Shown here: positions 36,743-46,442 of the stretch, in pieces
How the letters are laid out: the number at the start of each line of letters is the position of its first letter
How positions within the stretch are numbered: the stretch's first letter is position 1
Assembly (NCBI RefSeq): GCF_000203915.1
Contig: NC_008390.1
Span: 1,860,001-1,924,000 of the forward strand
Length of the DNA stretch: 64,000 bases
Source: Burkholderia ambifaria AMMD
Lineage (GTDB): Bacteria; Pseudomonadota; Gammaproteobacteria; Burkholderiales; Burkholderiaceae
Reading direction: 5' to 3'
Position numbers and translations under genes: made by a program
Notes under the pieces: model-generated
Databases searched by the model: none
The model's input: the letters and a program-made list of their open reading frames with translations, nothing else
What the model was told of the DNA's origin: nothing

Positions 36743-37294
36743 TCAGTGCTTGATCGACACCGTCACCCTGGTGCCGTCGCTCATCGTGACCGTCTTCGAA
36801 CCGCCATTGGTCGAAAGCGACACCCACTTGACCTGGCTCACCGACACGACGTCCGGGCATTGCAGCGACTTGCCGCCCGCGCTCGCGTTGCGCGTGCCTT
36901 TCGGCGCGGCCGCCTGGAAGCTCATCTGGACGTTCGCGTTCCCCTTCGCGTCGACCGACGGCGCGAGCCGCACCTGGGTCTGGCGCACCATCGCGCCGTT
37001 CGCGTCGCGCGGCAGGTTGTCGGCGTTCGGGCAACCGTCCGGCATCGCGACCGCGCCGCTCGGCGGCACCGACTTCCAGTTGAAGTCGTCCGTTTCGCCC
37101 GAGCGGATCTTGCGGGTCTCCTGCGTATTGCCGAAGGTCTTCGAGTCGACCTTGACGGTGTATTCGAGCTGCCCTGTCCCGCCGCCCTTCAGGCTGCCCT
37201 TGACCGGCGGCGCCGCGAATACGCTCGCGCTGACGCACGCCGCCACGAACACGGCCGACCACGATGCGGCGACTGACAAGCTGCGTTGGCTCAT
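36743..37294 (-). CDS. Exported hypothetical protein, 183 aa
   Basis: 183 residues preceded by a perfect AAGGAGG seven bases before the ATG. Signal peptide MSQRSLSVAASWSAVFVAACVSASVFA-APP. The mature part is Gly/Ser/Lys-rich, beta-strand-like, with two Cys (DGCPNAD and LQCPDV) suited to a disulfide. No domain recognised. Two pairs of long frames on the other strand are shadows. Confidence 0.75.
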   Translation of the reverse strand: MSQRSLSVAASWSAVFVAACVSASVFAAPPVKGSLKGGGTGQLEYTVKVDSKTFGNTQETRKIRSGETDDFNWKSVPPSGAVAMPDGCPNADNLPRDANGAMVRQTQVRLAPSVDAKGNANVQMSFQAAAPKGTRNASAGGKSLQCPDVVSVSQVKWVSLSTNGGSKTVTMSDGTRVTVSIKH

Positions 37295-37454
37295 GCTGAC
37301 CTCCTTGTAATGCGGCGGCACGCGCGTGCCGCGCGGTTTTCGATGCATGATGCGTTGCCAGTCTACCGCCAAGCGGGATGCAATGCGCCGCAAACGCATC
37401 GGGTGTTACCCCGCTTGCGTTCGCGACGCAGCCGACCTTACGCGCGACGCCGGC

Positions 37455-38471
37455 TCAGAAGCCGCTCAGCACCAGCTTGCCGATCGCGCGCCCGCCCTCG
37501 AGCAATTGATGCGCGCGCCGCACGTTCGCCGCGTTGATCGTGCCGAGCTGCTCGCCGACGGTCGTGCGCAGCGTGCCGCCGTCGACGAGCCGCGCGACCT
37601 CGCTCAGGATCTTGTGCTGCTCGATCATGTCCGGCGTCTCGAACATCGCGCGCGTGAACATGAACTCCCAGTGAAACGCCGCGCTCTTCGCCTTCAGCAG
37701 TTCGACCGGCACCGGCTTGGCGTTCTCGACGATCGTGCAGATGCCGCCCTGCGGCCGGATGACTTCCGCCGCGGCCGGGAAATGATGGTCCGTGTCGTTG
37801 AAGATCAGCACGTAGTCGACCTCCGGATGGCCGATGTCATGCAACTGCGCGGGCAGATCGCCGAAATGGTCGACCACGTCGTCCGCGCCGAGCGAGCGCA
37901 CCCATTCGGTCGACGCCGGGCGCGACGCGGTCGCGATCACGCGCAGCTTGCCGAGCGTCTTCGCGAGCTGGATCGCGATCGACCCCACGCCGCCCGCGCC
38001 GCCGATGATCAGCACCGACTTGCCCGCGTCCGCGCCCTGCGGCGACACGCGCAGCCGGTCGAACAGCGCCTCCCACGCGGTCAGCGCGGTGAGCGGCAGC
38101 GCGGCCGACGCCGCGAAATCGAGCGTGCGCGGCTTGCGTGCGACGATGCGCTCGTCGACCGTGTGGAATTCGCTGTTCGCGCCGGCGCGCGTGATGCTGC
38201 CCGCGTAGAACACCTCGTCGCCGGGCCGAAACAGCGTGACCTCGGCACCGACCGCGACGACCGTGCCCGCCGCGTCCCAGCCGAGCACGCGCGGTACTTC
38301 CTCGATCTGCGCCTTCGGCGCGCGCACCTTGGTGTCGACCGGGTTCACGGAAATCGCCTCGACCTTCACGAGCAGGTCGCGCGGGCCCGGCACCGGTTGC
38401 GGCAGTTCCACGTCGAGCAGCGCCTGCGGGTCGTCGATCGGCAGGTAACGGGTCAGTCCAACGGCTTTCAT
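37455..38471 (-). CDS. Zinc-type alcohol dehydrogenase / quinone oxidoreductase family protein
   Basis: 338 residues of the medium-chain dehydrogenase superfamily. NPVDTKVRAP, PRVLGWDAAGTVVAVG and GDEVFYAGS in the catalytic domain; GGAGGVGSIAIQLAK in the NADPH fold. The catalytic-zinc Cys/His set is missing, as in zeta-crystallin-like quinone oxidoreductases. Two tandem ATG occur (38474 and 38471); the second is at better distance (7 bases) from AAGGAG. Divergent from a LysR gene across a palindrome, so probably controlled by it in response to an electrophile. Confidence 0.88.
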   Translation of the reverse strand: MKAVGLTRYLPIDDPQALLDVELPQPVPGPRDLLVKVEAISVNPVDTKVRAPKAQIEEVPRVLGWDAAGTVVAVGAEVTLFRPGDEVFYAGSITRAGANSEFHTVDERIVARKPRTLDFAASAALPLTALTAWEALFDRLRVSPQGADAGKSVLIIGGAGGVGSIAIQLAKTLGKLRVIATASRPASTEWVRSLGADDVVDHFGDLPAQLHDIGHPEVDYVLIFNDTDHHFPAAAEVIRPQGGICTIVENAKPVPVELLKAKSAAFHWEFMFTRAMFETPDMIEQHKILSEVARLVDGGTLRTTVGEQLGTINAANVRRAHQLLEGGRAIGKLVLSGF

Positions 38472-38564
38472 CATGAAGCTCCTTCAGGGAAATCCGGCGG
38501 GCCGCGGCGCAGCCCCCATGCATGCCATCGTAGGCCGCCCGATCCTTCGAGAAAACCGCTATAT

Positions 38565-38585
38565 TTCCTGAAACATTTTCAGGAA
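38565..38585. promoter_or_regulatory. LysR-type operator between the oxidoreductase and its regulator
   Basis: Inverted repeat with perfect 9-bp arms (ttcctgaaa / tttcaggaa) around CAT, containing a T-N11-A spacing. It ends 10 bp before the LysR start codon and its right arm supplies the only Shine-Dalgarno-like AGGAA, so binding should repress the regulator while controlling the divergent gene. Confidence 0.75.
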
Positions 38586-38595
38586 TTTCAGAACA

Positions 38596-39537
38596 ATGAG
38601 TGCCGATCCGATTCCGGCCCCCGACAAGCCGCTCGACCTGCTCGACGTCGGCCTGTTCGTGCGCGCCGCGCTGCTCGCGAACGTGACGGCCGCCGGGCGC
38701 GAGTTCGGCGTGTCGGCCGCGGTCGCCAGCGCGCGCATCGCGCAGCTCGAGCGCCAGCTCGGCGCGCGATTGCTGCACCGCACCACCCGCCGCATCAGCC
38801 TCACGCAGGACGGCGAGGTCTTCATGGCCCGGGCCGAGGCGCTGCTGTCGGCCGCCGACGCCGCGCGGGCGTCGGTCGGCCACGGCCGCAGCGAGCCGTA
38901 TGGACGGCTGAAGGTGTCGATGTCGTCGTCGTTCGGCCGCCAGCACGTCGCGCCCGTGATTCCCGCGTTCCTGCGCCGCTACCCGTCCGTGTCGCTGGAC
39001 CTGCGGCTCTCCGACGAGATCGTCGATCTCGTCGACGACGGCTACGACGTCGCGATCCGCCTCGGCGCGCTGAAGGATTCGACGCTGGTCGCGCGCAAGC
39101 TCGCCGCGAACCGGCGCGTGCTGTGTTGCTCGCCCGCGTATCTCGCCGAACACGGGACGCCGCGCCATCCTGCCGACCTCGCGCAGCACGAATGCGTGAT
39201 CCTCGGCGACCAGCGCGACTGGTCGTTCGTCACGCCGCAGGGCCCGCTCACCGTGCGGGTCGGCGGCCGGCTCGTCGCGAGCAACGGCGAGGCGATCCGC
39301 GAAGCGCTCGTCGACGGCTTCGGCATCGCGATCAAGTCGACCTGGGACGTCGGCCCGCTGCTCGCGGACGGCACGCTCGTCACCGTGCTCGACGACTACC
39401 CGTTCGCGCAGGACGTCGCGATCTGGGCCGTCTACCCGAGCCGCGCGCACGTGCCGCTGAAGACGCTCGCGTTCATCGCGTTCCTGGCCGAACACTTCGG
39501 CGATCCACCCTACTGGGATCGCGCGGACGAACGCTGA
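38596..39537 (+). CDS. LysR-family transcriptional regulator
   Basis: 313 residues. N-terminal winged helix-turn-helix (DVGLFVRAALLANVTAAGRE, then ASARIAQLERQLGARLLHRT), followed by the periplasmic-binding-protein-like effector domain with LKVSMSSSFGRQHVAPVIP and ending in PPYWDRADER. The DxPPYW end and the domain order are of the CrgA/DmlR-type LTTR group. Divergently paired with the oxidoreductase. Confidence 0.93.
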   Translation: MSADPIPAPDKPLDLLDVGLFVRAALLANVTAAGREFGVSAAVASARIAQLERQLGARLLHRTTRRISLTQDGEVFMARAEALLSAADAARASVGHGRSEPYGRLKVSMSSSFGRQHVAPVIPAFLRRYPSVSLDLRLSDEIVDLVDDGYDVAIRLGALKDSTLVARKLAANRRVLCCSPAYLAEHGTPRHPADLAQHECVILGDQRDWSFVTPQGPLTVRVGGRLVASNGEAIREALVDGFGIAIKSTWDVGPLLADGTLVTVLDDYPFAQDVAIWAVYPSRAHVPLKTLAFIAFLAEHFGDPPYWDRADER

Positions 39538-39726
39538 ACGCCGTCCGGCGAGCGGCGCTGGCGGCGGCGCTGGCCGGCCATCCGCGGCGATCCGGCCGCG
39601 AGCGGATACCAACCGGCTACAATGGCGCGTTCGCGACGCAGCGGCCCGACGCCGGACAGGGCCCGCGTTCGCAGGCGGCCGCATGCCGGCCGCGCACGCG
39701 TTTCATTCGCTTTCAATCATTCCGCC

Positions 39727-40572
39727 ATGACCCACAACCTCGTCATCCAGAGTCTCGCGCCGCTGTCGGACGCGCATCACAAACCGCTGCTCGCGCTGTC
39801 GCGCGGCACCCGCATCGTGCAGACCGACGAACATGCGCTGCGCATCGAAAACGCGAACCCCGCGCAGCGTCTCGACATCGACGCGTACTGCGGCACGCAT
39901 GCGCTCGACTTCGGCTTCGTCGAAGCCGGCCGCACGCTCGGCGACTTCGGGCTCGCCGTGATGGACATGGATTCGACGCTGATCACGATCGAATGCATCG
40001 ACGAGATCGCCGATTTCTGCGGGCTGAAGACGCAGGTCGCGGAGATCACCGACGCGGCGATGCGCGGCGAGATCCGCGACTTCAACGAAAGCCTCACGCG
40101 CCGCGTCGCGCTGCTCGCGGGGCTCGACGCGCACGCGCTCGAGCGCGTGTACGAGGAACGGCTGCAGTTGTCGCCGGGCGCCGAGAAGATGCTCGCCGGC
40201 GTGAAGGCCGCGGGCCTGAAGACGCTGCTCGTATCGGGCGGCTTCACGTTCTTCACCGAGCGCCTGAAGGCACGTCTCGGCATCGACTTCGCGCATGCGA
40301 ACACGCTCGAGATCGTCGACGGCAAGCTGACCGGCAAGGTGCTCGGCGAAATCGTCAATGCGGACGTGAAGGCGCGCCTGCTGCGCGAGACCTGCGCTTC
40401 GCTCGGCATCGAGCCTACCCGCGCGATCGCAATGGGCGACGGGTCGAACGACATGAAGATGATGGCCGAAGCCGGGCTGTCGGTCGCGTTCCACGCGAAG
40501 CCCGTCGTGCGCGGTGCGGCCACCGTCGCATTCGACCATGTCGGCCTCGACGGGCTGCTGCGGCTGTTCTGA
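39727..40572 (+). CDS. serB: Phosphoserine phosphatase
   Basis: 281 residues. HAD-superfamily site DMDSTLI with the nucleophilic Asp, SGGFTFF as motif II, and GDGSNDMKMM as motif IV; the order and KLTGKVLGEIV region match SerB. It makes L-serine from phosphoserine, the last step of the main serine pathway. The N-terminal ~80 residues form a degenerate ACT-like region. Monocistronic, closed by a strong terminator. Confidence 0.95.
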   Translation: MTHNLVIQSLAPLSDAHHKPLLALSRGTRIVQTDEHALRIENANPAQRLDIDAYCGTHALDFGFVEAGRTLGDFGLAVMDMDSTLITIECIDEIADFCGLKTQVAEITDAAMRGEIRDFNESLTRRVALLAGLDAHALERVYEERLQLSPGAEKMLAGVKAAGLKTLLVSGGFTFFTERLKARLGIDFAHANTLEIVDGKLTGKVLGEIVNADVKARLLRETCASLGIEPTRAIAMGDGSNDMKMMAEAGLSVAFHAKPVVRGAATVAFDHVGLDGLLRLF

Positions 40573-40593
40573 TCCGCGCAAGCCACCCATGAA

Positions 40594-40637
40594 AAACGCC
40601 GGCGCGAGGTTGCCTCACGCCGGCGTCGTGTTTTTTT
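40594..40637. terminator. Bidirectional terminator between serB and the cystathionine beta-lyase gene
   Basis: GC-rich stem (arms acgccggcg and cgccggcgt, extended by cgagg/cctca) with A-run on the left and seven T at 40631-40637, so it can serve both convergent genes. Confidence 0.85.
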
Positions 40638-40649
40638 GCCGCAGTTTCG

Positions 40650-41834
40650 TTATCGGCCGAGCGTAGCCTGCATCGCACGCTCGATGTCCGCGCGCAGGTC
40701 GGCTTCGTCCTCGAGACCGACGTAGAAGCGCACCAGCGTGCCGCGATGCGGCCAGTCTGCACGCATCGACGCGACGTCGTAAGGCATCGCGAGGCTGCAT
40801 GCGCCGCCCCAGCTCCAGCCGATCGCGAACAGCTCGAGCGCCTCGACGAAACGATCGATCTGCTCGCTGCTGTAGCGTTCGTCGAATACCACAGAGAACA
40901 GCCCGCCCGCGCCGGTGAAGTCGCGCACGAACGACGCGTGTCCCGGGCAATCGGCCAACTGCGGATGGAGCACGGCCGCGATCTCCGGCCGCGCCTTCAG
41001 CCACTGCGCGAGCGCCAGCGCGCTCTTGCTGTGTGCATCGAAGCGCACCTGCATGCTCGGCAGGCTGCGCAGCACGAGCGAGCAATCGTCGACCGAAACG
41101 CCGATCCCGCAGCGCATCCGCGCGAGCTTCAGTTGCGCGTGCAGCTCGGCGTTCGCGGTGATCGTCGCGCCCATCAGCACGTCGCTGCCGCCCGATTGAT
41201 ACTTGGTCAGCGCCTGCACCGAGATGTCGACGCCATGCTCGAACGGCTTGAACGCGAGCCCGGCCGAATACGTGTTGTCGATCGCGGTGACGATGCCGCG
41301 CGCCTGCGCGACCGTCGTGATCGCGCGCACGTCGGGCACTTCCATCGTCACCGAACCCGGCGCCTCGATCCAGATCAAGCGCGTGTTCGGCTGGATCAGC
41401 TCGGCAATTCCAGCGCCGACGAGCGGATCGTAGAAGCGTACGGTGATGCCGAAATCCTTCGCGAGCCAGTTACCGAAATCGGCGTTCGGCCCGTAGACGT
41501 TGTGCGGGATCAGCACGTCGTCGCCCGCCTTCACGATCCCGAAATAGACGTTCATGATCGCCGCGAGGCCCGACGGCTGCAGCAGCGCATGCGTGCCGCC
41601 CTCGATCTCGGCCAGCCGCTGCGCGAGCGCCAGCGACGTCGGGGTCGCGTGCAGGCCGTAGCGCCACTGGTTGTCGTTGTGCCAGACCAGCGCGCGCATC
41701 GTCGCGAGATCGGGGAACACGACCGTCGATGCACGCGCAACCGGCGGCACGAACGAACGGAAGCCGTCCGGAATGACGTCGTCGGGTTGAACGATGCGGG
41801 TCTGGAGTGCGCGCTTCGGAGTGGATGCAGTCAT
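40650..41834 (-). CDS. metC: Cystathionine beta-lyase (PLP-dependent, trans-sulfuration family)
   Basis: 394 residues. PLP fold type I: YGLHATPTSLALAQRLAEIEGG, NTYSAGLAFKPFEHG and ALTKYQSGGSDVLMG with the Schiff-base Lys; R-rich GPTRI-like region near the end (GTLVRFYVGLEDEADLRADI). Members split cystathionine to homocysteine, or related C-S chemistry; the alternative is cystathionine gamma-synthase. The start MTASTPKRAL is preferred over an ATG 57 bases upstream. Confidence 0.85.
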   Translation of the reverse strand: MTASTPKRALQTRIVQPDDVIPDGFRSFVPPVARASTVVFPDLATMRALVWHNDNQWRYGLHATPTSLALAQRLAEIEGGTHALLQPSGLAAIMNVYFGIVKAGDDVLIPHNVYGPNADFGNWLAKDFGITVRFYDPLVGAGIAELIQPNTRLIWIEAPGSVTMEVPDVRAITTVAQARGIVTAIDNTYSAGLAFKPFEHGVDISVQALTKYQSGGSDVLMGATITANAELHAQLKLARMRCGIGVSVDDCSLVLRSLPSMQVRFDAHSKSALALAQWLKARPEIAAVLHPQLADCPGHASFVRDFTGAGGLFSVVFDERYSSEQIDRFVEALELFAIGWSWGGACSLAMPYDVASMRADWPHRGTLVRFYVGLEDEADLRADIERAMQATLGR

Positions 41835-41945
41835 GGCAGGAGGCCCGGGGAAAGGCCGTTCGGTTGCGGAATGTGTCGCTAGATTAGCCAAATTCGGCGC
41901 GGTTGGCCCGGTACAATGCGCGCCGCGCGCACCGAGCCAGCGCGC

Positions 41946-42488
41946 TCAGTCGTCGGTGCGCAGGTTGACGATGCCGCTGACCGTCTCGATTTCCTGCACG
42001 CGGCCGTCGCGTACCTGCAGCGCCGCGCGCTTGCCCGGCGCCGCGCGCAGCACGACCGGTTGCGGATCCGATTCGTCCGAGTTCATCCGGTCGGCCTTCA
42101 GCTCGCCCGTCGAATCGAAGCGCCCGATCCACACGCCCGTGATGTTCGTGCCGTCGTTCGATTCCTCGATTTCGAGTGTGTCGCCGTCGCGATCGCCGGC
42201 GAGCAGGATCACCTCGCCCGTATCGGTGAACTGGTATTCGCCGTGCACGCCTTCCTCGTCCGTCTTCGGGCCGAGATGCGCGACGATCGGCCGGTCGCCG
42301 AGCGTGCCCTCGTAGCGCGGCAGGCGGGCGAATTCCGGGTTCGGCCGCAGCGGCCGTACGGGCGCCGCTTCATCCTGCTGCGCGCCCGGCGCGACGGGCT
42401 GAGCCGCGACCATGCCGGGCATCGCGAGGCCCGCCGCCAGCGCGCCGGCGATCAACAGCGCCCGTTGCCATTCCAGATATCGACCCAC
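41946..42488 (-). CDS. Exported hypothetical protein, 180 aa
   Basis: 180 residues. Hydrophobic leader (ALLIAGALAAGLAMPGMVAAQP) after MGRYLEWQR, a signal peptide or anchor. The mature part is acidic, beta-rich with EYQFTDTGEVILLAGDRDGD and GVWIGRFDSTGELKADR. No family recognised. About 20 bp downstream of its start lies a short C-terminal extension-like frame without a clear start codon, not annotated. Confidence 0.7.
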   Translation of the reverse strand: MGRYLEWQRALLIAGALAAGLAMPGMVAAQPVAPGAQQDEAAPVRPLRPNPEFARLPRYEGTLGDRPIVAHLGPKTDEEGVHGEYQFTDTGEVILLAGDRDGDTLEIEESNDGTNITGVWIGRFDSTGELKADRMNSDESDPQPVVLRAAPGKRAALQVRDGRVQEIETVSGIVNLRTDD

Positions 42489-42677
42489 CTTGTGTTGCTC
42501 CCTTGCTTCAGATTCGCTCGAAAAACGCGGCGATGAGTTGCTCGTCGCCGATGTACATCGTCACGAGCGTATAGCCGCCGCCGATGCGGTATGCGTGCCG
42601 CCCGCCCCCGTTCAGGTCGCGCGCGCCATCCGAAGGTTCGAATGAGCGCAGCGCATGGCCGGCGTGCGGGATCCGCG

Positions 42678-43604
42678 TCAGCCGTGCATCAGACGTTCCA
42701 CCGCATCGCGGTGCGGAATCGGCGCGACCGCACCGTAGCCCGTCGTCGACAGCGCTGCCGCCGCGTTCGCATAACGTGCGGCCGTGAACGGATCGTCGCC
42801 GGCGACGATCCGCGCGACGAACGCGCCGCCGAAGCAGTCGCCCGCGCCCGTCGCGTCGACGGCCTCGACCGCGAAGCCCGGCACCACGCGCCGTTCGTTC
42901 GGGGTCGCGACATACGCGCCTTCCTTGCCGAGCTTCAGCGCGACAACCTGCGGCCCGTGCTCGAGCATCGCATCGACGATCGCGTCGCGATCGTTCGCGC
43001 CCGTGAGCGCCGTGACGTCGTCCCAGCTCGGCAGGCAGATGTCCGTCTGGCGCAGCGCCTCGCGCATCACCGCGCGGGCGCGCGGCAGCGGCCACAGCTT
43101 CAGGCGCAGGTTCGTGTCGAAGCTGATCTGCGCGCCGTTGCTGCGCGCATGGTCGATCGCCGCGAACGCGGCGTCGCACGCGGCCGCGCTGATCGCGAGG
43201 CTGATGCCCGACAGGTGCACGGCCTTCGCCGCGGCCAGCGCGTCGAGCGGCAGGTCGGCCACCGTGTAGCGGCTCGCCGCGGAGCCCGCGCGCAGATAGT
43301 CGAACTGATGGCCGTCGGCGCCGTGCGTGACGAAATACACGCCGGTCGGCGCCGCGCGGTCGATCCGCACGTAGGTCGTGTCGACGTGTTCCGCCGCCCA
43401 CATGCCGGTCAGCAAGCGGCCGAACGGATCGTCACCGATCGCCGACACGAAGCCCGTCGACGCGCCCTGGCGCGCCGCGGCGATGCAGAAGTTCGACGTG
43501 TCGCCGCCGAAGCCCTGTAGGAACTCAGGACGGCCCGGTTGCGACTGGTTGAATTCGATCATCGCCTCGCCGAGCGCGAGGATCTCCGGAAATGCGGCGG
43601 TCAT
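42678..43604 (-). CDS. kdgK: 2-dehydro-3-deoxygluconokinase (PfkB family)
   Basis: 308 residues. GGDTSNFCIAAARQG near the N-terminus and the PfkB signature VDATGAGDCFGGAF near the C-terminus, with the anion-hole/base in DATGAGD. Close to KdgK: phosphorylates KDG in sugar-acid catabolism. Starts three bases after the rimO stop, on the same strand, so likely co-transcribed. Confidence 0.88.
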   Translation of the reverse strand: MTAAFPEILALGEAMIEFNQSQPGRPEFLQGFGGDTSNFCIAAARQGASTGFVSAIGDDPFGRLLTGMWAAEHVDTTYVRIDRAAPTGVYFVTHGADGHQFDYLRAGSAASRYTVADLPLDALAAAKAVHLSGISLAISAAACDAAFAAIDHARSNGAQISFDTNLRLKLWPLPRARAVMREALRQTDICLPSWDDVTALTGANDRDAIVDAMLEHGPQVVALKLGKEGAYVATPNERRVVPGFAVEAVDATGAGDCFGGAFVARIVAGDDPFTAARYANAAAALSTTGYGAVAPIPHRDAVERLMHG

Positions 43605-43607
43605 CGC

Positions 43608-44969
43608 TTACACCTCGCCCCACAGGTCGTGGCCGTCCGCGCCCGTGATCTTCACCGACACGAAATCGCCGACCTTGTAGCGCTTCGACGCCTTCGTCGC
43701 CGGCTCGACATAGACGACGCCGTCGATCTCCGGCGCATCCGCCGCCGTGCGGCCGATGCCGCCTTCCGCGCTGACTTCGTCGATCAGCACCTTGAGGGTC
43801 TTGCCGACCTTGCGCTGGATGCGCTGCGCCGACACTTCCTCGGCGACTTCCATGAAGCGCGCGCGGCGCTCTTCGCGAACGTCGTCCGGCAGCGCGCCGT
43901 CCAGTTCGTTCGCGCTCGCGCCTTCGACCGGCGAATACGCAAAGCAGCCGACGCGATCGAGTTCCGCCTCGCGGATGAAGTCGAGCAGCGTTTCGAACTG
44001 CTCTTCCGTCTCGCCCGGGAAGCCGGCGATGAAGGTGCTGCGGATCGTCAGGTCCGGGCAGATCTCGCGCCACTTCTGCACGCGCTCGAGCACTTTCTCC
44101 GCGTTGGCCGGGCGCTTCATGCGCTTCAGCACTTCCGGATGCGCGTGCTGGAACGGCACGTCCAGATACGGCAGCACGTGGCCCTTGAACGGGCCGTCGG
44201 CCATCAGCGGAATGACTTCGTCGACGCTCGGATACGGATACACGTAGTGCAGGCGCACCCATGCGCCGTACTGCGCGGCGAGTTCGCCGAGCGCGGCGAC
44301 CAGATCCGTCATGCGAGTCTTGATCGGCTTGCCGTTCCAGAAGCCCGTGCGGTACTTCACGTCGACGCCGTACGCGCTCGTGTCCTGCGAAATCACGAGC
44401 AGTTCCTTCACGCCCGACTTGAACAGGTTCTCCGCCTCGAGCATCACTTCGGCGACCGGGCGCGACACGAGGTCGCCGCGCATCGACGGGATGATGCAAA
44501 ACGTGCAGCGGTGGTTGCAGCCTTCGGAGATCTTCAGGTATGCGTAGTGGCGCGGCGTGAGCTTGATGCCGGCGGCCGGCACGAGATCGACGAACGGGTC
44601 GTGCGGCTTCGGCAGGTGCGAATGCACGGCCTGCATCACTTCGCCCACCGCGTGCGGGCCGGTGACGGCGAGCACCTTCGGATGGACTTCCTCGATGAGG
44701 TTCGAGCCGCTCGCGCTCGACTTCGCGCCGAGGCAGCCGGTGACGATCACCTTGCCGTTCTCGGTCAGTGCTTCGCCGATCGCATCGAGGCTTTCCTGCA
44801 CCGCTTCGTCGATGAAACCGCAGGTGTTGACGACGACGAGGTCGGCGCCGTCGTACGTGCCGGAGATTTCATAACCTTCGGCGCGCAGCTGCGTGATGAT
44901 TTGTTCGGAGTCGACGAGGGCTTTCGGGCACCCGAGCGATACGAAGCCTACTTTGGGGGACTGAGACAT
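43608..44969 (-). CDS. rimO: Ribosomal protein S12 methylthiotransferase RimO
   Basis: 453 residues. UPF0004 domain with [25 protein letters not shown] and GCLGAKS, each giving one Cys of the auxiliary cluster; radical SAM motif [19 protein letters not shown]-terminal TRAM domain ([11 protein letters not shown] ... [16 protein letters not shown]). It adds a methylthio group to Asp89 of ribosomal protein S12. Length and motifs match the family throughout. Confidence 0.97.
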   Translation of the reverse strand: MSQSPKVGFVSLGCPKALVDSEQIITQLRAEGYEISGTYDGADLVVVNTCGFIDEAVQESLDAIGEALTENGKVIVTGCLGAKSSASGSNLIEEVHPKVLAVTGPHAVGEVMQAVHSHLPKPHDPFVDLVPAAGIKLTPRHYAYLKISEGCNHRCTFCIIPSMRGDLVSRPVAEVMLEAENLFKSGVKELLVISQDTSAYGVDVKYRTGFWNGKPIKTRMTDLVAALGELAAQYGAWVRLHYVYPYPSVDEVIPLMADGPFKGHVLPYLDVPFQHAHPEVLKRMKRPANAEKVLERVQKWREICPDLTIRSTFIAGFPGETEEQFETLLDFIREAELDRVGCFAYSPVEGASANELDGALPDDVREERRARFMEVAEEVSAQRIQRKVGKTLKVLIDEVSAEGGIGRTAADAPEIDGVVYVEPATKASKRYKVGDFVSVKITGADGHDLWGEV

Positions 44970-45357
44970 CTGGAATGTGGGGGCGTGGCGGCAAAAGCGT
45001 GAGTTTACAGCTATTTATGGGCGGCGAGCCAAAATGAGCGGCTGGCGACGGCATGGACCGCCCGCTCGAATACGCGACATGATGGGCGACGTGTCACGAA
45101 TCGTGAGTTTGATACGACCCTTTCATTTCGGGGAGGGCTGTCCGCATACCACCAGCGCCACGTCCGGCAACGCGCGCTCGGCGTGTTCCTGCGCGCATTC
45201 GCCGGCATCGGCGCCGGCCGGTCCGGCCTCTCGCTGATGGAGGGCGGCTGCGTCGTCGACACCAGCTTGCGGTCGCGCAACAATCGCCGCGGATTCGCGG
45301 CGCTGCCATGCGAAAATCGAAGCCATCGCTCTCTTCCATCCACTCAACGGGCCTCGC
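44970..45357. other. Gene-free interval, 388 bp
   Basis: Frames on both strands are arginine/serine-rich and lack start-site or family support. The rimO promoter must lie at its left end. I see no RNA gene or repeat. Confidence 0.5.
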
Positions 45358-45612
45358 ATGACCACCCACATCACGATCGAATTCACCGAGCACGCGGCAG
45401 AAGCCATCGGTGAGCAAACCAGCACCAGCTTCTCCTACGACCAGGGTGCCCACGTGCCGCAGCCCGGCGATTTCGTCGAGCTCGAAAATTCCCGGCAGAC
45501 GTTTTTCGTGATCGGCCGCGTGTTTTCGCTCAAGGCCAACTACAGCGCGGTCAAGCTCGTTCTCGATCTACCGCCGTCGGATGGCGAAGACGGATTCGAT
45601 CCGGCGTCGTGA
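45358..45612 (+). CDS. Conserved small hypothetical protein, 84 aa
   Basis: 84 residues starting MTTHITIEFTEHAAEAIGEQ. Acidic, mostly beta-strand pattern with VPQPGDFVELENSRQTFFVIGRVF, resembling small barrel proteins. No signal peptide. GCCTCGC precedes the ATG with no good ribosome site. Unknown function; retained because its codon use and composition are protein-like. Confidence 0.55.
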   Translation: MTTHITIEFTEHAAEAIGEQTSTSFSYDQGAHVPQPGDFVELENSRQTFFVIGRVFSLKANYSAVKLVLDLPPSDGEDGFDPAS

Positions 45613-45677
45613 CGCATCCAGTCCCGTGACGAAATCGCAAAAAGTCCACCGAAGCAGGCCCGTACTCGATCCGATGC

Positions 45678-46085
45678 TCACTTCGGATACGTCGCGGCCG
45701 TCAGGCACCGGTTGAACCAGATCGCCTCGTCGCCATCGCCGACCAGCCACCGCGCCGCATCGAGTTGCGGCCGGCCGGTTGTCGGCGCAGCCGCGTGACT
45801 ATCGCTATCCACCGTACCCGAACGCACGCAGCCTGCGCGCCGCCGTTATCGCGTGCCTCCGCCAGCGCCTCGCAGAACGCCACCGGGCGAAGCTTCCCAC
45901 CATCGACCGCACTCACCGCGCGGTACTGACAAACCGCACCGGCGACCCAATCCTCGCTCCGGCTGCCGACACGTGCACGATCCTGCACGAGTACCACACC
46001 GAAACACGCCTATGAAACGGTTGCGCCCGGCGGCACGCTCGTCGATGGCCTTGCGCACTTCGTCGGTGGCGGCTGCCAGCCTCAA
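45678..46085 (-). pseudogene. Apparent decayed gene (possible LprI/DUF1311-type protein)
   Basis: On the minus strand, a coherent C-terminus (DAARWLVGDGDEAIWFNRCL, then TAATYPK and a TGA at 45678-45680) is separated by a frameshift near 45800-45830 from an upstream frame with GGKLRPVAFCEALAEARDN, itself shifted from LAAATDEVRKAIDERAAG near 46070. The three pieces together read like one small protein with Cys residues. A sequencing indel or true decay are both possible. The family guess is weak. Confidence 0.35.
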
Positions 46086-46089
46086 TACC

Positions 46090-46442
46090 TAAGGCAATTA
46101 TTCAAAAAAAATCGGCCGAGCAAATAAAAATAAAATAAAAACACAAACCGCGCCACAACCAAAAATCATAAAACAACAATGATCGGTAGATTTATTTTGC
46201 TCCAACCATCATTAACCCCAGCCTTTGCCGGACCGCACAACACACAATTCACCAGAATATTTTAAAACACTCAACAATCCACAAAAACCATTGCCAAATC
46301 CGCCACTCCCATTCAACACCCAATTAATCTCAGATATATTTCACGTCGATCAGACATCGGCGCCTGTTCGACCAGCCAATACTGAACCGTGCATTACCTG
46401 CATCACAACCCAAGCAATCCACTCATTCACCAAGGAAAGACC
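46090..46442. other. AT-rich leader upstream of the small secreted protein
   Basis: About 350 bp with runs of A and T, the lowest GC in the window outside the ybiT island. No protein-like frame. Possible promoter and H-NS/MvaT-type silencing target. AAGGAAAG lies six bases before the next ATG. Confidence 0.5.

Noticed and set aside
42508..42675. Minus-strand frame downstream of kdgK that reads like a short protein ending in LIAAFFERI
   Set aside because: It has no credible start codon and no ribosome site; listed only as intergenic.
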